This document shows, in pieces, positions 15,001-24,300 of a stretch of DNA of 64,000 nt. Numbering within the stretch: position 1 is the stretch's first letter; each line of letters begins with the position of its first letter. Made by a program: the position numbers and the translations under genes. The notes under the pieces are model-generated. The model saw only the letters and a program-made list of their open reading frames with translations, did not search any database and was not told the origin of the DNA. The stretch comes from a bacterium (GTDB lineage Bacteria > Elusimicrobiota > Elusimicrobia > Elusimicrobiales > UBA9959), in NCBI GenBank assembly GCA_021786295.1, contig JAJYNO010000026.1, positions 141,744-205,743 on the forward strand, in the 5' to 3' direction.

Positions 15001-17727
15001 ATCTATGCTGCCGGTCATCGTGCCGCCGGCCAGCGGCAGCTTGCTGTTGTCCGTGGCGCTGACGCCGGTGATCCCCGAGCCGTCCCCGACGAACTTATTC
15101 GCGGACAGTATGCCGGTCGCTGTGAGCGAGGAGACTATGTTACCGCCGGAGCCCCGCCAGATTTGCGCGTAGACGCCGGCGGAGACCACGTCCAGAGCGG
15201 CCTGAGGCGCGCGCGTGGAAATACCGATGGCCTTCGCGGAAAGGTCGCCGTACAGCACGCCGCCGATGTTCAGCTCGTTGCTGGCCGCAGGCGCTGAGGT
15301 ATCCATGCTGCCGCCGATAACGATATTCCCGGAGCCGGAGGTCACGGAGGCCCCGGCCTGGTAGCCGATCAGGATGTTGTTATTAGAGGCGGCCAGGTGC
15401 CATCCAGCCCTATAGCCCAGTACGGTGGAACTGGAGATGTTGCCGCCCCCGCCGCCCGCGCCGCCGGTCTCATTGCCGGCCATAACATTAGCCGAACCGA
15501 CGTCGTTCCCCCAGCCGGACGCGTAGCCCAAATAGGAATTATTGGAGCCCGTGGTATTGTCAGTGCCCGACTGATTGCCGATGAAGGAATTATTCTCACC
15601 CGTCGTGTTGAAGCCGCCCGAGGCATACCCGAGGAAAGAGTTCAAATTCCCGCTGGTGTTGTTCAGGCCCGCGTCGGAGCCGACGAACACGTTCTGTCCC
15701 CCGTTCGCGTTCAGGTGCCCTGACCTATAGCCGAGGAAGACATTGTCCGAGCCGGTATCAAGTTCTCCCGCGCTGAGGCCAAGCCCGAGGCTGGTGCCCC
15801 CCGCGAATACCGCCATCACCGTGCTGGAGTTCACCTGGTAATAGCCGGCCGACACGGCGCTGGCCCCCACCACCGCGTAGTTGTTCATTTTCAGCGGCTG
15901 CGTGGCCGTATGGTCGCCCAGATTGTCGCCGGGCACGCCGGTCAGGCCGGCGCCGCTGCCGTGGAAGGTGGCGGCGAAGACGTCGCTCGAGGTATAGATG
16001 CCGTACGTCCCGAAGCTCGCGGTATCGGTGGAGTTATTAACCGTGCCGTTGCCTATGGCCACGCTGTTGGGGGCGGTGGCCTGCGAATTGGCGCCCAGCG
16101 CCGTGCCCGATGAATTGGCGTACGAATACGCGCCGAAAGCCGCGGCGAAGTTCTGGTTATTGGCGGAATACGCGCCCACGCCCACGCCGTAATTGCTGTT
16201 ATTGGCGGCGCCTGCGCCGACGCCTACGCCGTAGGTGTAGTTGTTGTAGCTGAAAGGACCGACTCCCACGCCGGAATTGTTGTTGCCATAGGAGGTGTTG
16301 CCGACGCCAACGCCGTTAGCGTTGTTGTCGTGGGCGTTGCGTCCTATGCCGACGCCGCCGTTGTAATTGTTGTAAGCCTGGTAGCCCACGCCCACGCCGG
16401 AGCTATAGTTGACGTTAGAGAGCTCTCCTACGCCAACGCCGCCGTAGTAGTTCTGGCTGGCCGAGTAGCCTACGCCAACGCCGCCTGAATAATTCGCATA
16501 AGCGCCCGCGCCCACTCCGACCCCGACGGAATAGTTGTCGTAGGTGTTAGAGCCTATAGAGATACCGTAAGCGTTGTTGCTGCCGCCGGTCCCGGATGGG
16601 ACCATGGCTATGCTGCCGCTCTGGATGGTAATGGTGGACACGTTTGCGACGAGGTAGCCGGCCATGTCTATGCCGCCGGCCATGGTGCCGCCGGTGAGGT
16701 GCAGGGCGTTGGGGTCGGTGCCGGAGGCGCCGGTAACGCCGCTGAGACCGGAGCCGTCACCCACGAACTTCAGCGCGTGGACGGCATAGCTGGACACCCA
16801 CATCACGTCCCCGGAAGCGCTGGAGACGACCAGCGCGTAGGCCGGAGCGGAGGTCCCTATGCCGACGTTGCCGGCGAAATAAGAGGACGCGTTAACGTCC
16901 TCCGAGTACAGGGCGTAGGGCCTGTGGACCTGCGTCCCCCCGGTCTGGGAGGCTATATATACGCCGTAGGTGTCCGTTATGGAGCCCTTGTTGTCGAGGG
17001 CGTCGACCATCAGCCCGATAGACTGCGGCGAACTGCCAGCCGCATCCACCGCGTTGCGGGTACGGACCCCTACCAGCATGCCGTTCTTGCCGGCGGGCAC
17101 CTCTGCCTCGAAATTGCCCCCGGCCATGGCGTCCGCCGGGTCCGGGGTCTGCGAATAGACTCGCCCCTCTACCGCCACCCGGATATCCTGAACGCCTGTG
17201 CCGGAGAGGTTCTGAAGCACCGCGTAACCCTCTACCGCGGCGTCGGTGGAAAGCTGCACGCCGGCGTCTCCTGCCGCCAGGCTCCCGGCCACTATGACGT
17301 TGGTGGACGCAGAGATCCCGGGGCCGGAAGAGGCGGCCAGGGCCGAGGCCGTGGAGGCCGAAAGTGCGTAGACGGAGTACGGCACGAAGGTAAGACGCTC
17401 TCGCGGGGACAGGGCCTGCGGCAGGGCCGGCGGCACGCTCACGGCCACCTGCAGGTACCAGGGGCCGGCGGAAAAGTCCACGGTAGGCAGCGTGAAAGTG
17501 GACTTGAAAAGCCCGTTCGCCACCTCGAAAGACTGCGCGCCGTCCGGCGAGGCCGTGCAGCCGGTGATATTGGCGAGGCTGTCGCAGATACTGAACGAGA
17601 AGCTGCGCGTCCCGGTGACCGGCAGGTCGGACTCCTTGAGCCTCCCCTGGTAGGTCATGATCGTAGCGGCGGACGACGGCGGCGTCCACCAGCAGAAAAG
17701 CGCGAGCGAAAGCATCAGCTTCTTCAT
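12046..17727 (-). CDS. Giant repeat adhesin: beta-roll repeats with C1q-like C-terminal domain
   Basis: 1893 residues from ATG 17727 (signal peptide MKKLMLSLALFCWW; GGAGG-type RBS). The N-terminal domain has the TYQGRLKESDLPVTG motif of many secreted repeat proteins. About 390-530 and 1170-1280 are 14-residue repeats built on NYxxGVGVGxxAxx, like YadA/Hep_Hag head repeats. About 650-830 holds tail-fibre-type repeats (NTTGxxNSFLGYxSG). About 1000-1060 and 1370-1590 hold GGGxxNTAxGxYAxV-type repeats. Residues 1767-1893 resemble a C1q/TNF jelly roll: FTASSPGMYLVSGMLSF, VGIGINKNG, VALGAGDYVQLSGY. There is no YadA membrane anchor and no sorting domain, so the export route is unclear. Likely a trimeric fibre. 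First gene of the run continuing to 5469. Confidence 0.85.
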   Translation of the reverse strand: MKKLMLSLALFCWWTPPSSAATIMTYQGRLKESDLPVTGTRSFSFSICDSLANITGCTASPDGAQSFEVANGLFKSTFTLPTVDFSAGPWYLQVAVSVPPALPQALSPRERLTFVPYSVYALSASTASALAASSGPGISASTNVIVAGSLAAGDAGVQLSTDAAVEGYAVLQNLSGTGVQDIRVAVEGRVYSQTPDPADAMAGGNFEAEVPAGKNGMLVGVRTRNAVDAAGSSPQSIGLMVDALDNKGSITDTYGVYIASQTGGTQVHRPYALYSEDVNASSYFAGNVGIGTSAPAYALVVSSASGDVMWVSSYAVHALKFVGDGSGLSGVTGASGTDPNALHLTGGTMAGGIDMAGYLVANVSTITIQSGSIAMVPSGTGGSNNAYGISIGSNTYDNYSVGVGVGAGAYANYSGGVGVGYSASQNYYGGVGVGELSNVNYSSGVGVGYQAYNNYNGGVGIGRNAHDNNANGVGVGNTSYGNNNSGVGVGPFSYNNYTYGVGVGAGAANNSNYGVGVGAYSANNQNFAAAFGAYSYANSSGTALGANSQATAPNSVAIGNGTVNNSTDTASFGTYGIYTSSDVFAATFHGSGAGLTGVPGDNLGDHTATQPLKMNNYAVVGASAVSAGYYQVNSSTVMAVFAGGTSLGLGLSAGELDTGSDNVFLGYRSGHLNANGGQNVFVGSDAGLNNTSGNLNSFLGYASGGFNTTGENNSFIGNQSGTDNTTGSNNSYLGYASGWGNDVGSANVMAGNETGGAGGGGGNISSSTVLGYRAGWHLAASNNNILIGYQAGASVTSGSGNIVIGGSMDTSAPAASNELNIGGVLYGDLSAKAIGISTRAPQAALDVVSAGVYAQIWRGSGGNIVSSLTATGILSANKFVGDGSGITGVSATDNSKLPLAGGTMTGSIDLSANPLLNVSSLTVVGDGLRIATSPYSGANGILVTPLGALQTQGPGVGGVIAGPRGSGAIDLQVMRTSNAQAASGTYAVVGGGEENTASQLDAVVPGGAYNTASGQYSFAAGYASQSTGANTFTWQDSGGNFLNNSVNDRVVFKAKGGFLVTGSTIPTISATVNRGVFMTGDGRLGVSTGAPQAALDVVSTGTAPNVYAQIWRDSNGNAVSSVTSQGYFYGNGSGLTGIGLPAVSTITIAGDSLAIVPAGTGGSNYAYGISIGSDTYDNYSYGVGMGYDASNNYNSGVGVGFGASGNNLGGVGVGSGASGNSGNGVGVGVGAFNNSGYGVGVGASAVGNSGYGVGVGAYSQNNQNFASAFGAYSYANSSGTALGSYARATAPGSVAIGAGTVNTSTGTASFGIYGIYTSSDVFAAAFRGDGITISTAGAVQTAGVGNGTVAGNPRGSGAVDLQTYRSGPAQVASGDYSVIGGGANNTAESNAAAIAGGETNYVEAAAPYSFIGGGYQNDVQMPFSMIGGGDFNVVSGSYAVIAGGQNNNAYADYASVSGGYMNAVASGANGAFIGGGSGNGASGMYASLGGGQGNSAAAYSAVMGGVSNNANGGYAAVVGGSTNTATGMASFVGGGQYNQASGQGAFVGAGKYNHANGDYSSVPGGLENSAVAQYSFAAGYQSSSTAMGTFTWKDSSPGSLENNVPDQVMFEAAGGFWVSTGTAISAPAFYVDTNNRVGIGTMSPAVKLEVHSDFAGAISGFSDSGGAATDAAVYGFSSASSNASAVKGVSYGSGYAARFEGNVYMTSSGTNGRIGMGVPPAAGAMTMISDTAAADPYVLRVGTGTLPAMLNVSSGGVVGMPLQSMSEAQFSGASLAAGSWSSITYYSVPTINTQNEFDYTTGKFTASSPGMYLVSGMLSFSSAVSTLVGIGINKNGAASPQYMQTRLGDNNASVESLTISYPVALGAGDYVQLSGYSASGYSPSGVMTVVKLN
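13890..14215 (-). repeat. 42-bp coding repeats, block 2 of the adhesin
   Basis: About seven to eight imperfect 42-bp units, each encoding a 14-residue NNxxGVGVGxxAxG unit. It is followed by the same exit sequence as block 1 (NQNFASAFGAYSYANSSGT), pointing to an internal duplication of a larger segment. Confidence 0.8.
16060..16570 (-). repeat. 42-bp coding repeats, block 1 of the adhesin
   Basis: About nine to eleven imperfect 42-bp units coding for NYxGGVGVGxxAxx. It is entered by YGISIGSNTYDNYS and left by NQNFAAAFGAYSYANSSGT, nearly matching block 2, so the whole segment seems to have been copied within the gene. Confidence 0.8.
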
Positions 17728-17777
17728 AAAATACCGCCTCCAGAGCGGTCCGCGACCGGAACACGATCGAACGTTCA

Positions 17778-17806
17778 AATAAACGCGGGGGCCGCGCTTG
17801 TTTCAA
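17778..17806 (-). promoter_or_regulatory. Candidate promoter of the adhesin gene
   Basis: On the minus strand TTGAAA (17806-17801) and TTTATT (17783-17778) are separated by 17 nt, and ATG 17727 lies about 50 nt further on. The -10 match is modest. Confidence 0.4.
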
Positions 17807-17821
17807 CGCCGAAGATCCGGC

Positions 17822-18748
17822 CTAGAACTTCATTCCCACCGAGAACCTGTGGGCGGTCCCCAGGTCGCCGTACGGCAGCATCGCGTAGTCGAACGCGAAA
17901 CCTGAGTACTCGAAACCGGCCCCGGCGAAGAAGCCGTACATGCCGTCGACGCCGGAAACCCCTCCGTAGCCCCGCCCCAGTATCGCGTCCCGCTGGCCGG
18001 GGGCCGCAGTCTTATAGCCCAGGCGCAGAGCTATCCCCTCGAGGCCCTTGTACTCCGCGCCCGCCATCAGGGCCGCAGGCCCGTCGTTGGGGAACTCGGC
18101 GTCCAGCGCCAAGAGCAGCCGCGGGGCCGCGAAATCAGCCGCGGCTCCGGCCTTCAGCTTCAGCGGCAGCGGGAAGCTGTCGTCCTCGAACCTCACGCGC
18201 GTGCCGAAGTTGAGGAGGGCCGCCCCCAGAGAATAGGGGGTGCCGCGGAACCTGTAGAGCAGTCCCAGATCGGCCGCCAGCGACGTGGCCCCGCTGGACT
18301 TTATCGTCTGGCTTATAACCTTGCCGCTCACGCCGGCCTCCAGCCGCCCGAGGGAGAAGCCCCTGGAGAGCTGCGCCGCCACGTCCCTGGCCGTGAAGTT
18401 CCCGGTAGGATTGGCGTAGACGTCCCGGCCCTCCAGTTCGCCGGCGGAGAAATAGGTCAGGGCGGCGGCGTAGGGCCTGCGCATGAAGACCGCCTGGGAG
18501 ACGGAAGTCCCCTCCAGGTGGGCCGCGTAGGCCAGGTCCAGCCGTTTCCCGGCGTCCCCCGAGGCCAGGCCGGCCGGGTTGTAGTAGGCGCAGGAGGGCC
18601 CCTGCGCGACGGCCGTATATGCCTCTCCCATGCCCAGGGCCTTCGCGCCGAAGCCCAGGTTCAGGAACTGCGCCGCCGCGGTCCCGGCCGCGCCGGCCCG
18701 CGCGGCCGGGACCGCGAGCAGCGCGGCCAGCACTATTCCCGCTCTCAT
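17822..18748 (-). CDS. PorV/PorQ-family outer-membrane barrel protein
   Basis: 308 residues. Signal peptide about 1-20 (AALLAVPAARAGA), then FLNLGFGAKALGMGEAYTAV and SCAYYNPAGLASGD, the PorV/UPF0164 signature. The end, GDLGTAHRFSVGMKF, is a normal barrel terminus with final Phe. It is the last of four closely spaced minus-strand genes (FnIII sorting-domain protein, PrcB-like protein, FecR protein, PorV) with 28 bp to the FecR gene. In Bacteroidota, PorV binds cargo that carries a C-terminal sorting domain; here the gene cluster itself contains such a cargo candidate (21310-25023). Family firm, function inferred. Confidence 0.88.
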   Translation of the reverse strand: MRAGIVLAALLAVPAARAGAAGTAAAQFLNLGFGAKALGMGEAYTAVAQGPSCAYYNPAGLASGDAGKRLDLAYAAHLEGTSVSQAVFMRRPYAAALTYFSAGELEGRDVYANPTGNFTARDVAAQLSRGFSLGRLEAGVSGKVISQTIKSSGATSLAADLGLLYRFRGTPYSLGAALLNFGTRVRFEDDSFPLPLKLKAGAAADFAAPRLLLALDAEFPNDGPAALMAGAEYKGLEGIALRLGYKTAAPGQRDAILGRGYGGVSGVDGMYGFFAGAGFEYSGFAFDYAMLPYGDLGTAHRFSVGMKF

Positions 18749-18776
18749 ATCCCCTCCGCCCGCAGCTTCGCCGCCC

Positions 18777-19508
18777 TCATTTCTTCTTGAGGGAGCCTTC
18801 TATCTGCTTCACCGAACCGTCGGGCATCCGGATGGAGGTCTTCAGCGTCTTGCCGGAGGCGGAGCTGTCCTTGAGCAGCTTTATGAACTTGTCGTAGTCG
18901 CTCACCTTGACCTCGTTCTGCCACTTGCCCTCCTCGGACGCGGACATCTTCCTGGCGGCGGCCGGGGCGGCGTTGGCGCCCGCCACCGTGGTCATCTGGC
19001 CGGCGTGCAGTTCCTGTCTGCCCAGCGAATTCTGCACGTCCACGTGCCCTTCGTAGACCTTCACGGTCAGCAGGCTGCGCTGCTCTATGTCGGCCTCGGT
19101 GCCGCGTACGGCGCAGACCGCGGAAGGCGTGCGCACGTTCAGCTTGGACATCTTGGTCAGCATGCGGGTCCAGAGCTGGCCGAAAGTAAGCCTCAGCATC
19201 TCGCGGAGCTTCCCCTCCCTGGAGACCTCGAAACTGGAGTCCGCGTTGAGACGCACCTCGGCCCCTCCCTTGGTCACTATGCCGGCCATGGACTCCTTGC
19301 CGGTCTTCACCACGTCCCCGCCGTAGAGCATGTCGCTGACGCTCAGCGCGGAGAACTTTCCCTCCCCGTAACGCTTCACCTGCACGTCGCCGGAGACGTA
19401 CACGGTCACGGCCGCCGCGGGAGCGCTGTAGGCCCTGGCCCCCCATCCCGCCACGCAGCACGCCGCCAGCGCCGCACAGGCCGCCGCTCTCCTCATCGTT
19501 CTGGTCAT
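18777..19508 (-). CDS. FecR-domain exported protein
   Basis: 243 residues from ATG 19508, chosen because GGGAGGAG lies just upstream; an in-frame earlier start at 19562 lacks one. Signal peptide about 1-30. The FecR domain (about 32-150) has VYVSGDVQVKRYGEGKFSAL, GGDVVKTGKESMAGIV, AEVRLNADSSFEV and TPSAVCAVRGTEADIE. The Lys-rich tail is predicted soluble. FecR domains in TonB systems bind sigma factors, but this type is exported, has no cytoplasmic part and no sigma-factor gene nearby. It more likely has a structural or cell-envelope role. Sits between the PrcB-like gene and PorV. Confidence 0.82.
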   Translation of the reverse strand: MTRTMRRAAACAALAACCVAGWGARAYSAPAAAVTVYVSGDVQVKRYGEGKFSALSVSDMLYGGDVVKTGKESMAGIVTKGGAEVRLNADSSFEVSREGKLREMLRLTFGQLWTRMLTKMSKLNVRTPSAVCAVRGTEADIEQRSLLTVKVYEGHVDVQNSLGRQELHAGQMTTVAGANAAPAAARKMSASEEGKWQNEVKVSDYDKFIKLLKDSSASGKTLKTSIRMPDGSVKQIEGSLKKK

Positions 19509-19558
19509 AACTCCTCCCGTTCCTCTTACCTGCCCGGTCCGCCCCGCGGCTCGCCGGT

Positions 19559-21298
19559 TCAATCACCCACGTCCAGTCTCGCCAGCGACGCCTTCTCGTC
19601 GGAGCGCTTGTAGACGCGGAAAATATAGGGCACCCTGGCCGCGGACGCCCCGGCCGGGGCCGCGATCTGGTAATAATCGAAGGCTATCCCGTCGTCGGTC
19701 CTGCGCCGGCCGAGCAGGCGCACCGCCGCGGCCCGGTCCTCAGAACCAGAGATGACCCCGACTATCATCGACTCGCCGAAATCCACTTTCGGGACCTCCT
19801 CGGAGGAGATAGTCCCCCAGACCTCGGCCCATTGTTTCGAGCCGCGGATCACGAAGGTGGAGGTCTTTTTTCCCTGCGGCCTGGCGTAGCCGGACCACTC
19901 TCCCGGAACGGAGGCATTGACCGGCTCCAGGTCGAAAGAGGTCCCGCCGGAGGAGCTCTCCCCTGGCTGCTCCCCGGCGGCCGTCGTCTTGGCCTGCTGG
20001 GCGGTCGGCTCGGGGGTCTCGGCACCGGAGCCCTCGTCGGCCACCGAGGCGCTGACGAGCTGCGCGTCGCCGCTTATCAGCGCGGCTATGACCTGCTGCA
20101 GTTCGCCCTGGCTGCAGTTGTCGCAGCCAAGCGACTCGAACGTGTAGCCCTGCAGGCTCTTGGCCGCGTCCGGGCCGAGCCGCTTCAGTATGGCCTGGAA
20201 GATCTCGTCGTAACTGAGCTGGGCGCCGGAGCCTCCGGCGGGCTGCCGGGCCCCGGGAGTGTTCCCGACCAGCAGCGTTTTGCAGTTGTCGGTCATATTG
20301 TCGTCGAACAGGTCGGCGCAGGCCACGGCCAGCGCCTGCTCCTGGCCGGGCGGCATGAAGGCGCTGAAATCCAGCTGCACCGTCTGCCCCGGGGCGAGCG
20401 AGACGACGCGCCTGGGGGAGTCCCCCGAAGGAAGGCCCCCCAGCGAGAAGCTCACCGAGACGTCGGCCTCGGGGGACGACCCCGCATCGGTCAACGAGGC
20501 GCTGAAGGAGAGCGGCTTGGAGAGGTCCAGGGCCGGGGAGACCAGGTCCAGCCGAGTCACCGCCACGTCCCTGGTCAGCGAGGCGGTCTGGCTCTCCATC
20601 GAGAAGTTATAGACGCTGCTCTCCGAGATGACGTTGCCTGCGGCGTCCAGCCCCTCTATCTTCCAGTAATAGACCTGGTCAGGCACGAGCTTCTGGCGCG
20701 GGTCCGTCGGACTCTCCGGATAGGAAGCGGAATTCTCCCCGGAGTTGACCGCTGAATAAGGGGCGTTATAAAGGCCGGGGTTGTCCGCCACCGTCAGCCG
20801 GTAGCGGGTGGCGCCGCTGGAGGTCCAGCGGAAGGTAAGAGGGTCGTCGGAAAGCCCCCTCGCCCCGTAGGGAGGATAGAGCAGGATGATGTTGGGCGAA
20901 GAGACCATGAAGGAGGCCGTCTGCGTCACGGTCTCGGTCCCTAGGGAGGCTTTTCCGCGGAACGTGTAGCCGCCCGGCTGAGTATAGAACTTGCTTATGG
21001 ATATTCCGGAGAGCTGGCTCTGCGCCCCGCCCGCGGTGCCGGGCGCCGCGTTCCCGGTCTGGGAGAACACCACCGTTCCGGCGGGGCTCAGGATCTCGAA
21101 GGTGAAGGTGACGCTGCCCTGGGTAGTGGTGTTGATGTTCACCTGCTGACGCAGCGTTATCGTCTCTCCGCTGCTGAAGGCGTAGCGCGGCTGGCCGGAG
21201 GAATCGGCCACCGAAGCGCCGGTACCGGTAAGGTTCTGGGCGTAAGCCGCCGGCGGCAGCAGCAGAAGAAGAAAGACCGCGGTTCTCAGTGCTCTCAT
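19559..21298 (-). CDS. Exported Ig/CARDB-type protein with PrcB-like C-terminal domain
   Basis: 579 residues from ATG 21298: GAGGAG lies 6-7 nt upstream and a clean signal peptide follows (VFLLLLLPPAAYA). Two beta-sandwich domains come first (about 20-125, and 128-240 with LLYPPYGARGLSDDPLTFRW and VYYWKIEGLDAAGN). A CARDB-like domain (about 250-340) follows, then a helical segment with paired cysteines (SLGCDNCSQGELQQVIAAL) and a low-complexity Glu/Ser linker. Residues about 455-575 resemble the PrcB C-terminal domain (WAEVWGTI, FGESMIVGVISG, VPYIFRVYKRSD). The start lies 11 bp after the FnIII gene stop, so the two are probably coupled. Specific role unknown. Confidence 0.7.
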   Translation of the reverse strand: MRALRTAVFLLLLLPPAAYAQNLTGTGASVADSSGQPRYAFSSGETITLRQQVNINTTTQGSVTFTFEILSPAGTVVFSQTGNAAPGTAGGAQSQLSGISISKFYTQPGGYTFRGKASLGTETVTQTASFMVSSPNIILLYPPYGARGLSDDPLTFRWTSSGATRYRLTVADNPGLYNAPYSAVNSGENSASYPESPTDPRQKLVPDQVYYWKIEGLDAAGNVISESSVYNFSMESQTASLTRDVAVTRLDLVSPALDLSKPLSFSASLTDAGSSPEADVSVSFSLGGLPSGDSPRRVVSLAPGQTVQLDFSAFMPPGQEQALAVACADLFDDNMTDNCKTLLVGNTPGARQPAGGSGAQLSYDEIFQAILKRLGPDAAKSLQGYTFESLGCDNCSQGELQQVIAALISGDAQLVSASVADEGSGAETPEPTAQQAKTTAAGEQPGESSSGGTSFDLEPVNASVPGEWSGYARPQGKKTSTFVIRGSKQWAEVWGTISSEEVPKVDFGESMIVGVISGSEDRAAAVRLLGRRRTDDGIAFDYYQIAAPAGASAARVPYIFRVYKRSDEKASLARLDVGD

Positions 21299-21309
21299 GG
21301 TTCTCCTCG

Positions 21310-24300
21310 TCATCTTACCACGGCGAACTTGCGCGTGACCTCCGAGGAATTTCCGCCGAGGTCGTCGGCCAGGCGGACTGTGTAGAAATAGACGCCGCTG
21401 GCCGGGGCCCGGCCCGAGAAATCCCATCTGTACTCGTACGGGGCCGAGCTGTTTATCTCCCCCTCGGCCTTCTGGACCAGCCGCCCGTCCAGCGAGAAAA
21501 CGGATATTTTTACCCTCGCGGGGAAAATGCCGCTCTGCACGTGGAACGTGACCCACGCCGAAGCCGGGTCCGGGTAGGCGTACACGGAAGCCTTGTCCAG
21601 CAGCGTCCCGAGCGGCTTCAGCTGCAGGTCCTGGCCAGGGGCCAGGTTTATATCGAGGGTCTTCCAGGCGCCTCCGTCCGTGACGCGCAGCGTGTATTCC
21701 CCGGGGATAAGGTTCCGGATCGCGAACCTGCCGGAGAGATCGGGCAGGGCCCGGGCCAGCATGCGCGTCCCGCGCCAGAGCTGGGCCTCCCCGCCCGAGG
21801 AGGACGGGCGCGGGCCGGCGGCCGCCGAGGCCGGGGAGAGCACGCCGGAGACGCTGGCCAGCTGGTAGTCCAGCGACAGCACGAAGTCCGCGTCGGCGTA
21901 GCCCATCGGGACCTCGTCCTTGGCGACGGCGCTGGCGAAGCCGTCCTGCACCCAGGTGGCCTGAACGCGGTAAATGCCGTCAGGCAGCGGAGTGAGCGAG
22001 AAAGAGCCCAGCCCGTCGTCCAGGGTGTACGAGGTGGCGGCAATTACCCCGTCCCCGTTAACGGCATCCACGATGACTCCCGTAACCCCGGTCCCGGCAG
22101 GGGTCTTGACGGTGCCGGCTATCGTATCGTTCAGGCGGTTCCCCGAAAGCGTGGAGGAGAGGGACGACGGACCGGACCAGTTTCCGCCGTCGTCCAGCAC
22201 CCACATCCGCAGGTAGTACGTGGTCTCCGGCTGCAGCCCGGAGAGCGTGTAGGACTGGTAGGCCCCTGGCTGGACCATCGCTGTGGAGATCAGTACCTGG
22301 GCTGTCCCTGTGCTGAAGGCCGCGGCCGCGAAAGTGGAGTACTGCACGGCGTACTGGCCGTAGGTCAGGGCCAGCTGGCCGCCGTCGTCCCCGGGGAAGG
22401 TCCACGCGAGGTCTATGCGCCCCGGAGAGGTGCCGGTGGAAGGGGCGAAGGCCGTCACGGCGTCCGGGGGCACCGTGTCCACCCAGGTAAAGGTGGAGCC
22501 GGCGGCCCCGAAAGGGGTAACGTTGGGCGGCAAGGCGGCGTCCTCGGCCACGGCCGCCACGAAGTAGGACCGGCCGCTGGCTACCGCGCCGCGCAGCCCG
22601 GAGCCGGGCGTGAAGGTCCAGGAAGCGCCGGCCGCCGTAGCGCTGGCTACCGGCACGCCGCCCCAGGAGTCGGTGGCGAAGTTCCACCATTTTCCGTCGG
22701 CCAGGCTCTTCACGTAAATATCCACCGCGTAAAGCCCGGCCGGGCCGGAGTCCGCGGCGGTCCCCTGCACCGTATCCAGGCTGTAGACCGTGGAGCCGGC
22801 CGGGAGCGGCGTGGAGACCCAGACCGAGGGAGCCTGCTGGTCCAGCTGGAAGGTCACCGACGGGTACGGGGAGGCGGTCAGCAGGCCGGAGGAGTCCCTG
22901 GCCCTGGCGGTGAGAGCATATTCCGTCCCCTGCGCGAAAGGGACCGTAGACGCGTCGTATGACCAGGTCGCAGTGCCGGACGCGTCCAGCCAGACCTGGG
23001 AAGCCGAGGAGAAGGAGGCCCCGTCGTAATAGAGTCCCCCGGCCAGCTCCCTCAGGGAGACCTGCGTCCCGACGGGCGGACTGCTCTCCACCATCGGCGA
23101 CGCGGTCCCGGAGAAGGCGGTGACGGTGGAGACCCAGGCCCCGCCGGGAGAGGTTATGACGACCGGCGGCCCTAAGGTGTTCTTCAGCAGCTTAAACGCG
23201 TCGGCGTAGGTCCGCGCGTTGCCGGCCGCGTCCACCGCGCGCACGCTTATGTAGTTGGTGACCCCGTCGCGCAGCGCGGCGAAGTCCACGCCCCACGGCG
23301 CCGCGTAAGAGGGGCCGGGCGAGAACCCGGGCACGGAGGTCCAGGGCAGGATAGCCCCGTCGGCGGCGCCCGGGACGGCGCTCGCGCTGTAGAGGAACTG
23401 CTGCAGCCCGGAAAGGGCGTCGGCGGCCTCCACGTCGAAGACGGGACCGGGGTCGGAGGAAAGCCAGCCCTGGGGGGAGACGGCGTTGTCGGCCAGCGTC
23501 GGCTGGGTGGTGTCGCGCAGAACGTAGAAGGCGTCCGGATAGACCGTGCTGTTGCCGGCGTTGTCGTAGACGCGCACGGAGACGTAGGTGGTCACGTCCT
23601 GCTGTATGGCCGTGAAGACCTGCGGAGGCAGCATCCACGGAGTATTGTATTCGGCCGCGTCTATGCCCGTGACCACGTCCGTCCAGGTGGAGACGGCGGT
23701 CCCGCTGAACGCCGGGCCGGTATCGGCCAGCACCTGGAACCTGGCCAGCAGGGAACCGTAATCCGAGAACTGCACGTTGTAGGAGCCGCTGACGGAACCG
23801 CGCCAGACGTCGTCGCCCGGCTGCAGGTCTATCACGGACGGGGGAACCGTATCGGCGCCCGACAGCGTAACGGCCGAGCCCAGATAAAGCCAGCCGCTGG
23901 TCCTGCCGGCCGAGTCCCGGGCGCGGACGCGAAAATAGAAGAGAGTGGCCGGGTAAAGCCCCGTTACGGTTAGGGCGGGGCCGGCGGCCCATTGGCGGGG
24001 GCCGAAGTCCGTTCCGAGAAAATCCGCGGACGTGGCCACCCCGACGTAATACTCGGTGTAGCCCGGGTTGCCGTTGGGCGACCACTGCACCGGCACGCTG
24101 TCGGGCCCCGGGGAGCCGATGTCGGGCGGATTGTCGGCGGGCGCAGCCGCGTAGGTCAGCGTTGAACCGAAGGCCGTGAAGGCGGAGTAGGCGCCGCCCC
24201 AGCCGTAGGCCGCGGCCCTGAAATAGAAGGTGGTGTTCGGCTGCAGGCCGCCGGCCTCGTAATAATTCCCCGGCGTCACGGTTGAGGCGTCGAGACTGGA

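Noticed and set aside
13890..16570. CRISPR-like array
   Set aside because: The regular repeats are in frame within a protein gene, imperfect, and lack unique spacers; no cas genes.
12046..17727. Classical trimeric autotransporter (type Vc)
   Set aside because: Head repeats fit, but the C-terminus is C1q-like and no four-strand YadA barrel anchor is present.
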